A stretch of 20,574 nt of DNA from the IMG/VR virus record IMGVR_UViG_3300028025_002138, positions 1 through 20,574 of that record, one strand, 5' to 3'. Shown here one piece after another: positions 20,017 through 20,574 of this stretch. The first letter of the stretch is position 1. Each line of letters starts with the position of its first letter. This DNA is from a virus. Made by a program: the position numbers and the translations under genes. Under the pieces are notes generated by a model, which saw only the letters and a list, made by a program, of their open reading frames with translations, was not told where the DNA came from and searched no databases.

Positions 20017-20574
20017 TAGTCGATGTGGATGACCACACCCGATGGCGGCTTCGCGTTCTTGTTCCCCACCACACACCACAGCACAGGGCATGACCACTCA
20101 CCCCATGAACCCATCTCCCCGTCAGTGAACATGACTACGCACTCGGGCACAATCTGTTCCTGCTTCAAGTACTTAGGCACACATGCCGCATCAGTACCAC
20201 CGCCCCCTGCTGGGCTGGTTGACTTAGACATCTTCTCCAAATCATCTTGCCCATAAACTTCGTGCCGTGCGACTGCGGTATCCCAATACAGTACGTCCAC
20301 CTTTTCGGGTTGGAGCGTCATGCATATTGCTTGCATCTCAGCCAAGAACGGCTCCAGTGCATAGAAGCATGAACCCGATGTATCTGCGCCAAGCACCACA
20401 CGCCCCATCGTCTCGCTCACCGTGCTAGGCATATACACATCGTGCTGTAACCAGCGGCGGTTAACCTTCTGCCATGTGGAGATATCTTTACCAGCAGCAA
20501 GCGAGGACAAGTACTCACGCAACTGAACACGCCAGTCAACCTTCGGCTCGGTCAACGCACCCAACACCGCAGAC
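20016..20574 (-). CDS. VWA-like (DUF2201-type) protein, 5' partial
   Basis: The frame is open to the right edge: the GTG at 20567 is an internal Val preceded by Ser-Ala, so the gene starts outside the window and only the C-terminal domain of about 185 residues is seen. The VWA metal-site (MIDAS) motifs are complete: DTSGS (20384-20370), GGGGTD with its Thr (20195-20193), and FTDGE (Asp at 20123-20121). The preceding KVDWRVQLREYLSSL and NRRWLQHDVYMPS segments and the final PVLWCVVG fit the VWA-like DUF2201 family, whose missing N-terminus is a putative metallopeptidase. In bacteria such proteins commonly pair with MoxR-type AAA ATPases as chaperone-like machines. The partner here could lie just outside the window. 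Confidence 0.85.
   Translation of the reverse strand, partial: SAVLGALTEPKVDWRVQLREYLSSLAAGKDISTWQKVNRRWLQHDVYMPSTVSETMGRVVLGADTSGSCFYALEPFLAEMQAICMTLQPEKVDVLYWDTAVARHEVYGQDDLEKMSKSTSPAGGGGTDAACVPKYLKQEQIVPECVVMFTDGEMGSWGEWSCPVLWCVVGNKNAKPPSGVVIHID

Overview
The window looks like part of the genome of a tailed double-stranded DNA phage. I infer, from memory of similar small proteins and with no search run, that its host is a Gram-negative, probably betaproteobacterial, freshwater or marine bacterium. The reasons are a very large virion-type protein, a complete phage-style replication set (primase-helicase, family A DNA polymerase, SSB-like protein, SNF2-type helicase, three nuclease-type folds), near-continuous coding, and a long run of very small genes whose stop and start codons overlap. 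No integrase, excision partner, tRNA, rRNA, CRISPR array or insertion sequence is visible. No host gene is recognisable.

Layout. Positions 2-4135 (+ strand) hold the 3' part of a giant virion protein with an embedded HEATH zinc-peptidase motif. Its reading frame is open to the left edge, so the gene starts outside the window. It meets the early/replication region tail to tail at 4136-4223, where a strong hairpin with a U-tract on the minus strand ends the leftward transcript. Everything from 4224 to the right edge is read on the minus strand.

The minus-strand region, in order of transcription (right to left): a VWA/DUF2201-like protein cut by the right edge; a 292-aa protein of unknown function behind a leader that resembles an attenuator; about twenty small genes between 14.8 and 19.0 kb, many linked by ATGA/GTGA overlaps and including four single-span membrane peptides; a VRR-NUC nuclease; a family A DNA polymerase with a 3'-5' exonuclease; a small helical protein; a winged-helix protein; a Cas4/RecB-like nuclease; an HNH-like protein; a 360-bp non-coding stretch rich in hairpins; an SNF2-type helicase. 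A sigma70-type promoter overlapping the helicase stop codon then starts a second unit: a Gp157/Gam-like protein, an excisionase-like HTH protein, a 52-aa protein, an SSB-like protein, an Xre-like HTH protein, a Prim-Pol/DUF927 primase-helicase and a 67-aa protein.

How the genes fit together (inference). The archaeo-eukaryotic-type primase fused to a DUF927 ATPase would prime and unwind. The polymerase would extend and proofread, the zinc-containing SSB-like protein would coat single strands, and the SNF2-type helicase and Cas4-like and VRR nucleases would process branched or recombining DNA. The polymerase carries Leu at the position equivalent to E. coli Pol I residue 762 and VHDA in place of VHDE in motif C. 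The most unexplained parts are the VWA/292-aa pair with its leader, the 360-bp structured gap, and the microgene cascade with repeated gene-junction boxes. Many start codons given here differ from the longest open frame, because a Shine-Dalgarno sequence or an overlap with the previous stop codon picks an internal start.
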